This document shows, one piece after another, positions 26,546 to 35,108 of a stretch of 64,000 nt of DNA. How positions within the stretch are numbered: the first letter of the stretch is position 1; every line of letters begins with the position of its first letter. The notes below the pieces were generated by a model. It was not told the origin of the DNA and made no database searches. It saw only the letters and a list, made by a program, of their open reading frames with translations. The translations under genes and the position numbers were made by a program. This stretch comes from Gammaproteobacteria bacterium (GTDB lineage: Bacteria > Pseudomonadota > Gammaproteobacteria > Ga0077536), in contig JACPPA010000034.1 in assembly GCA_016191285.1 (NCBI GenBank), forward strand, positions 90,758 to 154,757, in the 5' to 3' direction.

Positions 26546-28087
26546 CTAGACAAAAATCACGTGTCGCGGGATCTTGAAGCTCGCGATACGCCCCTTCATC
26601 CGCTCGAGCAAGGTATCCGCGCCGACTTTCTGATCGGGCTTTAAGATGACGAAAGCAACCGGCACTTCGCTCAAGCGCGGGTCGGGATACGCGACCACCG
26701 AGGCATCTTGAATCTCGACCATGTTGCGCAGATAAGCCTCGATTTCAGCGGGCGACACATTTTCGCCGCCGACTTTTAACATATCCTTGGCCCGCCCCAT
26801 GAACACCAGGTGGCCGTCCTCTCGTAGATAGGCGGTATCACCGGAATGCACCCAGCCATCGATCAACGTGGCAGCCGTGGCGTCGGGTTTATCCCAGTAG
26901 CCCTTCATGATGCCGTAGCCTTTGATCAGCAGTTCGCCTTGTCCGCCCAGGGGCTGTTCGCGTCCGGTTGCGGGATCGATGACTTTGAATTCGTAGTCAT
27001 TCATCGGGTAGCCAGAGGCGTAGACGCGTTGCTCGCGGGTATGCGACGGGTTATTACACGCCACATAGGCCCAGACTTCGCTCATGCCGAAGCCCGAAAT
27101 CGTCGGGCAGAACACGTCTTGGACTTTTTCAGCAATGGGAATGGTGCTCGCCTGCCCAGCCGGTAAGGTGCCCATGCGAATCGACAATTTGCGCGGCTTC
27201 CGCGCTTGGACGACGAGCAAATCGGCCCAATGCGTTTCGAAGCCATGCAGAAATGTCGCGCCTTCGCGCTCCGCGAGATCGAGCGCGCGCTCGGCGTCGA
27301 AGGCCTCCATCAGGATCTGTTTGCCACCGGTCAGCGCACACATCAGTGCGATTTCGCTGTAGGAATAGACGTGAAACAGCGGCAGATAATTCACGTGAAT
27401 TTCCGCCATTGTTTGACCAAGCAGTTGTCCACGTTCGTGCACCGAACGAATCGGCGCGTGCGAATGCATGACACCTTTCGGATGGCCGGTGGTGCCGGAC
27501 GTGTACGCAATCATCATCAACCAGTCGGGATCCACGGCTTGCAAGCGGGCGGCGAGTACGTCATCTGTGATTCTCTCACCACCGGCAATTAACGCGGCCC
27601 AATCCAGCGCATGCGGCAGGCGAGCCTCGCCAAGCACGACCAGCCGTCGAATGTCGGGATAATTTTCGACGCTTAGACTCCCATCGGCGCGGCGTGTGAT
27701 CGCCGGCATCGAATCAATCAGCATGCCTTGATAATCTACCGGCCCCGAGCGATCGAGCGTAATCAAGGTCGCGCTCCGCGATTGCGTGACGGTATAAGCC
27801 ACGTCATCGGTTCGATAGCGCGTATTGAGCGGGACAATACACGCACCGACCTTGGCAATGGCGAACATCAGCCACAGCCATTCGGGGCGATTGGTCATCC
27901 ACAACGCAACGCGCTCCTCGGGTTCGACGCCGAGCGCCATCAACCCCTTCGCGACCGCATCGGTCTCGCGCTTGAATTCGGCCCAGGTCCAGCGTCGATC
28001 GCCAAAGACCAAGGCTTCGCGATTCCCCCAGCGCAGGGCCGCTTCATCGACGAGCTGGCCTAGGGTCCGTTTGCGATACCACTCCAT
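26546..28087 (-). CDS. AMP-dependent acyl-CoA synthetase, C-terminus cut by an amber codon
   Basis: About 513 residues of an ANL-superfamily ligase with the P-loop YTSGTTGHPKGVMHSH, the motif-A5 region ISGFGMSEVWAY, and WVHSGDTAYLREDGHLVFMGRAKDMLKVGGENVSP. The frame stops at TAG (26546-26548) right after IPRHVIFV, but the same frame continues for 28 codons (AFPMTSSGKIRKVELRVQAR..., stop at 26459-26461), which carries the A10 motif with the adenylation Lys (SSGKIRK). The protein as written therefore lacks a residue needed for adenylation. I chose ATG 28087, 6 nt after GGAGG; ATG 28093 abuts that site. It may be a recent pseudogene, a sequencing error or read-through. Confidence 0.88.
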   Translation of the reverse strand: MEWYRKRTLGQLVDEAALRWGNREALVFGDRRWTWAEFKRETDAVAKGLMALGVEPEERVALWMTNRPEWLWLMFAIAKVGACIVPLNTRYRTDDVAYTVTQSRSATLITLDRSGPVDYQGMLIDSMPAITRRADGSLSVENYPDIRRLVVLGEARLPHALDWAALIAGGERITDDVLAARLQAVDPDWLMMIAYTSGTTGHPKGVMHSHAPIRSVHERGQLLGQTMAEIHVNYLPLFHVYSYSEIALMCALTGGKQILMEAFDAERALDLAEREGATFLHGFETHWADLLVVQARKPRKLSIRMGTLPAGQASTIPIAEKVQDVFCPTISGFGMSEVWAYVACNNPSHTREQRVYASGYPMNDYEFKVIDPATGREQPLGGQGELLIKGYGIMKGYWDKPDATAATLIDGWVHSGDTAYLREDGHLVFMGRAKDMLKVGGENVSPAEIEAYLRNMVEIQDASVVAYPDPRLSEVPVAFVILKPDQKVGADTLLERMKGRIASFKIPRHVIFV

Positions 28088-28180
28088 TCCCATCCTCCGT
28101 TATGTTCGAAGCCTGCATGGTACTGACCGCTAAGAATCTACGCTATGCTTAAACGGCCGCTGCCGATCGAGGGGAACATC

Positions 28181-28900
28181 ATGCAGTTCGAAGAGACGAT
28201 TCCACGCCAATATTTCACGCGCAAGGCAATGGCCAAGCGCGTGGCCCGCTTCGCGAAGGTAAAGGGTTCTGACGGTGGTCTACCCGATAGCTACCATCCT
28301 TCCGCCGAGCGCATCTTATATAACGTGATTGGTTTTCAACCGCCGCCGCACGAGGCCGACGGCTTGCATTCGCCAGTCGGCGCTAACGCCGCGCGGATGG
28401 CTGCGATCAAGATCTCCGAAGGCTTCAATCTCGGGTTCTGTCGCGCCTTGCCGGGCAAGGGGCCGATGATGCATAACCACGATACCAACGAGACCTTCGT
28501 GTGTATTACTGGTAAATGGCGCGCGAGTTGGGAACAGCCGAACGGCAAGATCGATTACTTTGATCTCAATCCACTCGATGTCATTTCGTTTCCGCCGGGC
28601 TGCATTCGACGCTTCGAAAACGTGACCAAGGGTCCGAAGCAGCAATATTCGACGCTGATGTTCGTGATCGCCGGCGATCAGCCGCAAGCCGAATTCAGCA
28701 AGGAGGCGATGGCCGTGCTCGAAGCGGCCGGGTTATTGGCTGGCGACCCCGCGCGCAAGGCCAAGGCGATTGGAACACGGAGTGCCCGGGTTGCGGCAAC
28801 GAAGCCTAAACGCGCGACTACCAAACGGGCTCTGCGACGCGCGCCGACCAAGGCCAAGTTGCCAACCAAACGCGCGAGGACTACACAACGCTTGCGCTAG
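28181..28900 (+). CDS. Cupin-domain protein with Lys/Arg-rich histone-like tail
   Basis: 239 residues from ATG 28181 (an ATG at 28145 gives 251). A beta-barrel cupin occupies about 70-180, with the metal-site run MMHNHDTNETFVCITGKW and the second motif FPPGCIRRFENV. After residue about 195 comes a tail of some 45 residues built from Ala, Lys, Arg and Thr (ATKPKRATTKRALRRAPTKAK...), much like histone-H1-type tails in bacteria. The tail may bind nucleic acid or polyphosphate. The cupin reaction is unknown. It is divergent from the acyl-CoA synthetase. Confidence 0.82.
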   Translation: MQFEETIPRQYFTRKAMAKRVARFAKVKGSDGGLPDSYHPSAERILYNVIGFQPPPHEADGLHSPVGANAARMAAIKISEGFNLGFCRALPGKGPMMHNHDTNETFVCITGKWRASWEQPNGKIDYFDLNPLDVISFPPGCIRRFENVTKGPKQQYSTLMFVIAGDQPQAEFSKEAMAVLEAAGLLAGDPARKAKAIGTRSARVAATKPKRATTKRALRRAPTKAKLPTKRARTTQRLR

Positions 28901-28930
28901 CGGTTAGGGGAGTCATATTGTTGGAGCCAC

Positions 28931-28997
28931 ATTGTGGGAGCCGCTTCAGCGGCGAATCTTTATCGGCGCCCTTCGCGGTTAAAGCCGCTCCCACAAT
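28931..28997. repeat. GTGGGAGC-type REP palindrome
   Basis: ATTGTGGGAGCCGCTT and AAAGCCGCTCCCACAAT face each other across a spacer in the short gap between the cupin and the convergent secreted propeller gene. Related copies are at 24564-24626 and 46970-47035. Confidence 0.8.
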
Positions 28998-29025
28998 AGA
29001 GTTCGGGGGTGCTGCAGCTTTCTAA

Positions 29026-30144
29026 TTATCGCGCACGGACTTCCACGACAAACCCATCCGGCAGCTCGCGCTTACCAGCAATGAAGTCGCCATTGATATC
29101 CGTGACCCAGAGTTTGTCGCCGACGAAGCGCACGCCCATGGGGTTATGCAAGCCGCTGGCAACGAGTTCCGTCTTGCCCGCTCGCGTTAATCGGTAGAGT
29201 TTGCCATCGGCCTTGATGGCTTGGCTCATCGGCACCGGAATTTGAAACAGTCCGATGTCAGCAAAGAATAACTGACCGCTAAACGCCCCGAATCCCGGGG
29301 GTGCGAAGTCCATCCCCATCGGTCGCCCGGGTCCTTCGAAGACAGGTTTGTCGTCAATCTTCCCCGTGGATGAGACACGCACGATAGCGCCGGTTGGCGC
29401 GGCGGTGCTGGTGATGTCGAACGCACCGCGGCTGACCGACACCAGCATGTTTTGACCATCAGGCGCGAAGGCGATCATCGCCGGTGCGCTATAGCGCTGT
29501 CCATCAAACACGACGAAGGACGTGCACTGTCCGTCAGGCGTGACCTGATAAATCGTATCGTTGTAGATCGTGATCGCGTAAAGCTTACCGGCGAACGGAG
29601 AGCCGGGAGGTCCAAAACGTGCGTCCAAACCAAAGCCAGAGATTTTTTTCTTGCCCGCGTCCGGTAGCGTACAAAAAATGCTGGTCGAATACGCGTGTGT
29701 AGGATCAACACGTTGGATCACATGGTTGGCGACCGCGCCTTCCATCGCGACTTTAGCTTGTGCCAATGTAAAAATCTGGCCCTCGAACTCGCCGAAACCG
29801 GGCGGTGCGATATCAAAGCCAACGGTCGGCAGCAGCTTGCCGATATCCGCCAGCACCGTGATTTTGCCGGTTGCACCGAGCGCCAACAGACGACTGCCTT
29901 TATCTTCCTCCTCGCCGCCATCGTCGTTCAACCAAATCGCGTCGCCTACCGGCAACATGATCAGCGGATCGTAAAGTTGGCCGGGCGGAATCAGCACGTT
30001 CGCCATAAAGCCGGGCGCGGCCGTAATGACCGGTGGCATGAGCAAGCGGCTCAGGCGGTCCTGCGGATTTTCCGCGGTTGTGCCTGACGACATTCCTACA
30101 ACGGCGACTAAAAAGCCTAGGCCGAGTTGTCTAATACTGCGCAT
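29026..30144 (-). CDS. Secreted NHL/beta-propeller-type protein of unknown function
   Basis: 372 residues from ATG 30144, chosen because GGAGAG precedes it and the opening MRSIRQLGLGFLVAVVGMSS is a Sec signal peptide. The rest is a repeated propeller-like pattern: DIAPPGFGEFEGQIF and DFAPPGFGAFSGQLF are near-identical repeats about 170 residues apart, and SGLHNPMGVRF is a typical NHL-type blade. It probably acts in the periplasm. No active-site residues are recognised. Confidence 0.75.
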   Translation of the reverse strand: MRSIRQLGLGFLVAVVGMSSGTTAENPQDRLSRLLMPPVITAAPGFMANVLIPPGQLYDPLIMLPVGDAIWLNDDGGEEEDKGSRLLALGATGKITVLADIGKLLPTVGFDIAPPGFGEFEGQIFTLAQAKVAMEGAVANHVIQRVDPTHAYSTSIFCTLPDAGKKKISGFGLDARFGPPGSPFAGKLYAITIYNDTIYQVTPDGQCTSFVVFDGQRYSAPAMIAFAPDGQNMLVSVSRGAFDITSTAAPTGAIVRVSSTGKIDDKPVFEGPGRPMGMDFAPPGFGAFSGQLFFADIGLFQIPVPMSQAIKADGKLYRLTRAGKTELVASGLHNPMGVRFVGDKLWVTDINGDFIAGKRELPDGFVVEVRAR

Positions 30145-30323
30145 GATTGCTCTCCGAAAAAGTCGGTATCGCAGGCCACAGCGTAATGAAGGTTGGTCGC
30201 GCGCAATCACAAAAGGAAATCAATTTCTCTGATCCCGAGCTCAACTGCCGTCATCAATATGATGTTGTAGGCCGGACGGTCAATGGAGAACGGTAGGCGA
30301 CTTTTCGGACAATAACGCGACCC

Positions 30324-30893
30324 CTAATCCGTGAAGACATCCTTCAAGGTGATGGCTAGTTCTCCCAGAAGCGTGCACGTCATGACATCATTTTCGTTAT
30401 AGCGGGTCGGATCTAGATATTCTGCCGGCCCCGCGCTGTAAACATCGACCGTGCGGGCGTCGGGATCGACAATCCAATATTCGCGGACGCCGTGGCGCGC
30501 GTACATTTTAAGCTTGTAGCCGCGGTCACGGGTTTCGGTCCCGGGCGAAAGAATTTCCACGACCAAGTCCGGTGGTCCTTCGATACCGTGTAACTTGACC
30601 GTATCGCGTCGAGCGGCAGCGATAAAGAACAAATCGGGCTGGACGACTTCGCGCGCATCGCCCTGTCCGAGGATGACGTCCACTGGTGCAAAAAAAGCGT
30701 CGCCCAGTTGGCGACTTCTCACGTGTTCGAGCATCAGTGAATTCAACCTACTCAGTACGCGTTGATGGCGCGTCGTCGGTGCTGGCACCATATACAAATC
30801 TCCGTGCAATAGTTCATACCGACGCGACATATCTTCCGGTAACGTGCGATAGTCATCGTAGGTATAGGGCAGGCGAGGCTTGGTGGCAGTCAT
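30324..30893 (-). CDS. Uma2 family endonuclease-fold protein (DUF820)
   Basis: A 189-residue restriction-endonuclease-like protein. Family signatures are RYELLHGDLYMV, VVQPDLFFIA, PDLVVEILSPGT and KLKMYARHGVREYWIVDP, where the Asp/Glu and Lys of a PD-(D/E)xK core are visible. Biological role is unknown. It stands alone, with repeats on the downstream side. Confidence 0.85.
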   Translation of the reverse strand: MTATKPRLPYTYDDYRTLPEDMSRRYELLHGDLYMVPAPTTRHQRVLSRLNSLMLEHVRSRQLGDAFFAPVDVILGQGDAREVVQPDLFFIAAARRDTVKLHGIEGPPDLVVEILSPGTETRDRGYKLKMYARHGVREYWIVDPDARTVDVYSAGPAEYLDPTRYNENDVMTCTLLGELAITLKDVFTD

Positions 30894-31595
30894 GACACGT
30901 ATGATGGATAGAGATCTCGATTGAAGTGTAGCAATGGGCCGAGGTCTACGCTACGCGTTGCTAGGTCTCCTTGTCGAACATGCCGTTCGAGCTCGAAATC
31001 GACTTCGGTCGCCGTTTGTACGGAATCTGGCGCGCATGGTTTTAGGGAACCTCTGAATAAGTCCATCCTGGACTTATTCAGAGTACGGGAAGCAAAAAGT
31101 ATGATTTTTGCTTCCCTTCATTTTCAATGGTTTGCAACCATCGAAAATGGCGGCACCTCCCTGTGCCGCGGGAAGCTCTGCGTCGAAATCTTCGTCGGCG
31201 CTTTCTGGGGACCGCGACCACGACGAATTCGCGGCGTACCTAGCATCGCCTCGGTCCACGGTGGATTGTCTTGGTCACCGCGTTTAACGGCGGTACTTTT
31301 TGGTGGCTTCAAGGTAGTAAGTCGTTTCATAGGGCTCTGCTCTTCGAAGAGAGAGGTAGTGATCATCATCTACACTCTCGGTATAAACGAGAATTCCAAG
31401 GCGTCCGAATAAAACTCCGCAATTCGTCGTTGCGAGCGAATGCGAAGCAATCCATCGTGTGCCGCATTCTGGATTGCTTCGTCGTTGCACTCCTCGCAAT
31501 GACGGCGGTCTGGCTTCTGGGCGATCCATGCGCTCCCTGTCGCGCACCATTTCTGCACCCTGGCCGCCTTTATGCGCTTCTATTTAAGTGTGACA
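30894..31595. repeat. Gene-poor region with two hairpins and a dispersed repeat
   Basis: No credible gene in about 700 nt. CTCTGAATAAGTCCA and TGGACTTATTCAGAG (about 31053-31083) form a perfect 15-bp inverted repeat, followed at once by GAAGCAAAAA...TTTTTGCTTC (31088-31112). The pair resembles the end of a decayed mobile element. At 31425-31504 lies copy 2 of the CGTTGCGAG/GCAATGAC repeat. Confidence 0.65.
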
Positions 31596-32594
31596 TTACT
31601 CCAGCACCACCACCAATTTCCCCAATGCCCGCCGCTCCGCCAGCGCCTTAATCGCCAACCCAGCGTTCGCCAGTGAAAAGCGCGCCGAGACATGCGGCTT
31701 CAGCGCTCCTTTCGAATAGAGCTCGATCAGTTCGCGGTTATTGCGTTGATTGGTCGCTGCGTCGCGCTCGGCGAATGCGCCCCAAAAGACACCGACGATT
31801 TGACAGCCCTTGAGCAGTGCGAGATTGAGGGGGATGCGTGGAATGCCGGCAGGAAAACCGACGACGAGAAAACGGCCTTCCCAGGCCGTCGCGCGCAGTG
31901 CTGCTTCGGCGTAGTCGCCGCCGACGGCGTCGTAGACCACGTCCGCGCCAGTTGTGCCGCAGGCATGTTTGAATTGTTCGGCGAGCGCCTTGGCCGCTGG
32001 TTTATCGAATGGGCCGGTGGGATAGATCACCGCCGTGTTGGCGCCGTGTGCAACGGCGAGTTCGGCTTTCTCCGTACTGGAGGCGGCGGCGATAACACGC
32101 GCGCCCATGGCGCGACCAATCTCGATTGCAGCCAGCCCCACACCACCGCCGGCGCCCAACACCAATAGGGTGTCGCCACTGCCTAACGCGGCGCGCTGTT
32201 TCAACGCGTGATACGAAGTGCCGTAGGTGAAAATGAAGGCTGCCGCCTCGTCATACGGCATCGCCGCCGGCATCCGCACACACTTGGTGGCTTTGGTCAC
32301 GACGTATTCGGCCATGCCGCCGAAGCCGACCAGTCCGATCACCCGATCGCCCACTTTGAAATCGCTAACCTCCGCACCAATGGCATCGACTTCGCCAGCC
32401 ACTTCGCCGCCAGGCGCGAAGGGCCGCGGCGGTTGGAACTGGTATTTGTCTTCGATCATCAACGTATCGGGGTAATTGACACCGCAGGCGTGAACCCGGA
32501 TTCGAATTTCGCCAGGTTTGGGCTCTGGAATCGGCAGTTCGCCTAAGACAAGCGTGTCGGGGCCGCCGGAAGCTTGACTCAATAAGGCTTTCAT
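31596..32594 (-). CDS. NADPH:quinone oxidoreductase-type zinc-independent MDR protein
   Basis: 332 residues of the medium-chain dehydrogenase/reductase fold. The N-terminal catalytic half opens MKALLSQASGGPDTLVLGELP and contains HACGVNYPDTLMIEDKYQ. The Rossmann half has VLGAGGGVGLAAIEIGRAMGA and YDAVGGDYAEAALR. The structural-Zn cysteines are absent, pointing to the QOR group that reduces quinones or enones with NADPH. It may also act as an enoyl-CoA or crotonyl-type reductase. It starts at ATG 32594 and the propeller gene lies 48 nt upstream in the same direction. Confidence 0.9.
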   Translation of the reverse strand: MKALLSQASGGPDTLVLGELPIPEPKPGEIRIRVHACGVNYPDTLMIEDKYQFQPPRPFAPGGEVAGEVDAIGAEVSDFKVGDRVIGLVGFGGMAEYVVTKATKCVRMPAAMPYDEAAAFIFTYGTSYHALKQRAALGSGDTLLVLGAGGGVGLAAIEIGRAMGARVIAAASSTEKAELAVAHGANTAVIYPTGPFDKPAAKALAEQFKHACGTTGADVVYDAVGGDYAEAALRATAWEGRFLVVGFPAGIPRIPLNLALLKGCQIVGVFWGAFAERDAATNQRNNRELIELYSKGALKPHVSARFSLANAGLAIKALAERRALGKLVVVLE

Positions 32595-32642
32595 TAAAAA
32601 TTCCTAAAATGTTGTCGTGGGGATTCGAATAGTTAAGTCATC

Positions 32643-33557
32643 TCAGCCAGCGAAGCGCGGTTCGGGAAGGCCTTTGATCCCTAAGCCGCGAATGCGAAAC
32701 AGGCTGCCCGCGCCAAATTGCGGTTTGAGTTGCTTGGCAAAATGTTCATGGTTTGCTGGATGGCGTACTCGCGCCATGGAGGTTACGTAAAGCTCATCGA
32801 GATTCGGGCCGCCAAAATTTAGGCTGGTGATGTTTTTCACCGGCATGCCGATTCGACGTTCGATCGCGCCGTCCGGACTATACCGAATGAGCTCGCCGCC
32901 AATCACCAAGGCGTTCCACACACAGCCTTCGGCATCCACCGTCGAGCCGTCGAAGAAGCTTGCCTCGTTTTTGGTGGAGGCGAATTCGCGTTTGTTCGAG
33001 ACCGTGCCGCTCGGGAGATCGTAGTCGTAGGCCCATATAGTCTGTTGAAAAGTGTCGGCGAAATAAAAGGTCCTGTCATCCGGGCTCCAGCAAGGTCCGT
33101 TGGAACAGATAATGCCGTGGTCGAGTCTGGTCACCTTGAGATCGGGGTCGAGCCGCCACAGGCCGCAAATCTTAAGTTCCTCCTGATCGTCCATGCCGCC
33201 GGCGAGGAAGCGACCGCGGCGGTCGCATTTGCCGTCGTTCAAGCGGGTGCGTGGCCGGTCGACGTCGATTTTTTCGATGAGCTCAATTTTTCTACTCGTG
33301 AAATCGAAAAAATAAAAACCGTCATCGAGCGCCAGCACGGCACCGCCACCCTTGCGTAGCGCCATCGCGCCCACATCGTGCCCCAGCGACCAGTGGGAGG
33401 TGCGGCCATTACGCGGGTCATACTGCCAAATCGAGGGTTTACCTACCCGCCGCCCGACGCCGTCCACCCAATACAAGACGCCTTCTTCCACGTCCCAAAT
33501 CGGGCCTTCGCCCAATTCGTTCGCTTCCGCCACCACACATTCGATGCTGTATCCCAT
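32643..33557 (-). CDS. SMP-30/gluconolactonase family protein
   Basis: 304 residues. It opens MGYSIECVVAEANELGEGPIW with the metal-site Glu in LGEGPIWD. It has RLNDGKCDRRGRFLAGGMDD (Asn), SNGPCWSPDDRTFYFADTF (Asn/Asp) and STVDAEGCVWNAL (Asp). This is the sugar-lactonase form and differs from the gene at 24782. I chose ATG 33557 with GAGG upstream; a TTG two codons earlier is possible. It is divergent from the Mo-hydroxylase operon and could act on a product of it, but that is only positional. Confidence 0.9.
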   Translation of the reverse strand: MGYSIECVVAEANELGEGPIWDVEEGVLYWVDGVGRRVGKPSIWQYDPRNGRTSHWSLGHDVGAMALRKGGGAVLALDDGFYFFDFTSRKIELIEKIDVDRPRTRLNDGKCDRRGRFLAGGMDDQEELKICGLWRLDPDLKVTRLDHGIICSNGPCWSPDDRTFYFADTFQQTIWAYDYDLPSGTVSNKREFASTKNEASFFDGSTVDAEGCVWNALVIGGELIRYSPDGAIERRIGMPVKNITSLNFGGPNLDELYVTSMARVRHPANHEHFAKQLKPQFGAGSLFRIRGLGIKGLPEPRFAG

Positions 33558-33709
33558 GCTCAAAACCTCACCTAGCGTGGCGCCATTAAATCAGGGTTGC
33601 TTTTCGTTGACGAGGCGGTTACATAGATCGCACTCAAATCAAAAACGCAGCCGCCGCACGGACTGCACTAACGTAGCGTGCACCGCGCCACCCAAGGGGA
33701 ACCGTTGTT

Positions 33710-34588
33710 ATGTATCCGGCACCTATTGAGGACTACATTCGACCTCGAACGCTGGCTGAAGCGGTTTCCGCGCTTGCCCGCTACGCTCCCGGCGAGGCCG
33801 TGTTTCTCGCTGGGGGTCAAAGCCTCATGCAGGCGATGAAATCGCGGATGGTGCGGCCCCGATGCATCGTTGATCTGCAGACGTTAACGGAGCTTAAAGG
33901 CATACGCATCAGTGATGGGCTAGCGATCGGCGCCATGACGCGCTATGTCGAAATCGCCGAAAGCCAAGCGATCGGTCCGGCTTACGCGGCGCTACAAGAC
34001 GCGGCCCAGCATGTGGGCGATCGGCAAGTGCGCAATCGCGGCACGCTCGGCGGCAGCGTGTGTTGGAATTATCTTGCATCGTGCATGCCGGCAGTCACGC
34101 TCGGCCTCGGCGGCACCATGCAATTACTCGCCGCTAACGGTAAGACGCGCGCCGTTAGCGCGGACGACTTCCTAATCGCGCCATTGGAAACCGCGCGTGC
34201 CGAGGATGAACTATTAACCAGCATCACGTTTCCGGCGGCCCCCGCCAACACCGGCAGCGCGTACAAAAAATGGGGTCTGGTGACGGATGCGTTACCCGTG
34301 GTCGGCGTGTGCATGCAGGTCACGCTGAACGCCGCGGGCGCGTGCAGCGCGGCGCGGATCGCGCTCTCGGGCTTAAGCGCGGGCGCTCAGCGCGCGCCGG
34401 CCGGCGAAGCATTGCTCGTGGGCTCAAAGGTCGATGAATCGGCCATGAAACGTGCGCTTGAAGCGATTGTCGGCTCGGTGGATGCGCAAAGCGACAAGTG
34501 GGCAGACACCGCTTATCGCCATCAACTCATTCGCACGCTCGGCTTGGACGTCGCTAACTCGGCATTCGCACGCGCGAGGGGAGTCTGA
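33710..34588 (+). CDS. Molybdenum hydroxylase FAD-binding subunit (CoxM/CutM-like)
   Basis: 292 residues. FAD-binding signatures of the XDH/CODH medium subunit: FLAGGQSLMQAMKSRMVRP, then the second loop HVGDRQVRNRGTLGGSVCWN. The C-terminal CO_deh_flav_C domain spans about 180-292. It moves electrons from the 2Fe-2S subunit to FAD and on to an acceptor. AAGGGGAAC precedes the ATG, and the stop overlaps the ATG of the 2Fe-2S gene by one base (TGATG). Confidence 0.94.
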   Translation: MYPAPIEDYIRPRTLAEAVSALARYAPGEAVFLAGGQSLMQAMKSRMVRPRCIVDLQTLTELKGIRISDGLAIGAMTRYVEIAESQAIGPAYAALQDAAQHVGDRQVRNRGTLGGSVCWNYLASCMPAVTLGLGGTMQLLAANGKTRAVSADDFLIAPLETARAEDELLTSITFPAAPANTGSAYKKWGLVTDALPVVGVCMQVTLNAAGACSAARIALSGLSAGAQRAPAGEALLVGSKVDESAMKRALEAIVGSVDAQSDKWADTAYRHQLIRTLGLDVANSAFARARGV

Positions 34589-35055
34589 TGAAAACGATTA
34601 GCGTCACGATCAATGGCGAAGCGTACGTCGAAACTGTTCCGGTGCGCATGCTGCTGGTCGATTTTATTCGCGAAAAATGCGGCCTCACCGGCACACATGT
34701 CTCGTGCACTTATGAAGGTGTGTGTGGGGCGTGCACCGTCCAGCTTAACGGCGAAGCGATTAAAAGTTGCATGATGTTAGCCGCGCAGGCGGATGGACAT
34801 CGCGTGACCACCGTTGAAGGCCTGGCGAACGGCGAGGAGCTCACGCCGCTACAAAAGGCGTTCAAGGCGCATCATGGGTTGCAGTGTGGCTTCTGCACGC
34901 CAGGGATATTGATGAACATGACCGAGTTCTTGCAGAAGAATCCGCGACCGACCGATGACGAAATTCGCCGCGGATTGGTCGGCAATTTGTGTCGCTGCAC
35001 GGGCTATGTGCACATCGTGGACGCGGTGCGCGCCGCGGCTAATAGCGCCACATAA
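34588..35055 (+). CDS. Molybdenum hydroxylase 2Fe-2S subunit (CoxS-like)
   Basis: 155 residues with both 2Fe-2S clusters: CTYEGVCGACTVQLNG with a later SC, and CGFCTPG with NLCRCTGY. Length is standard. It relays electrons from the Mo centre to the FAD subunit. The start ATG overlaps the end of the FAD gene. Confidence 0.95.
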   Translation: MKTISVTINGEAYVETVPVRMLLVDFIREKCGLTGTHVSCTYEGVCGACTVQLNGEAIKSCMMLAAQADGHRVTTVEGLANGEELTPLQKAFKAHHGLQCGFCTPGILMNMTEFLQKNPRPTDDEIRRGLVGNLCRCTGYVHIVDAVRAAANSAT

Positions 35056-35108
35056 AATGCGGTCGTTAATGACGGATCGCCTCACGCGATCTCTTGAGAG
35101 GTAAGACC

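Noticed and set aside
30921..31412. 163-residue ORF
   Set aside because: It runs through the inverted repeat at 31053-31083 and low-complexity DNA; no motif.
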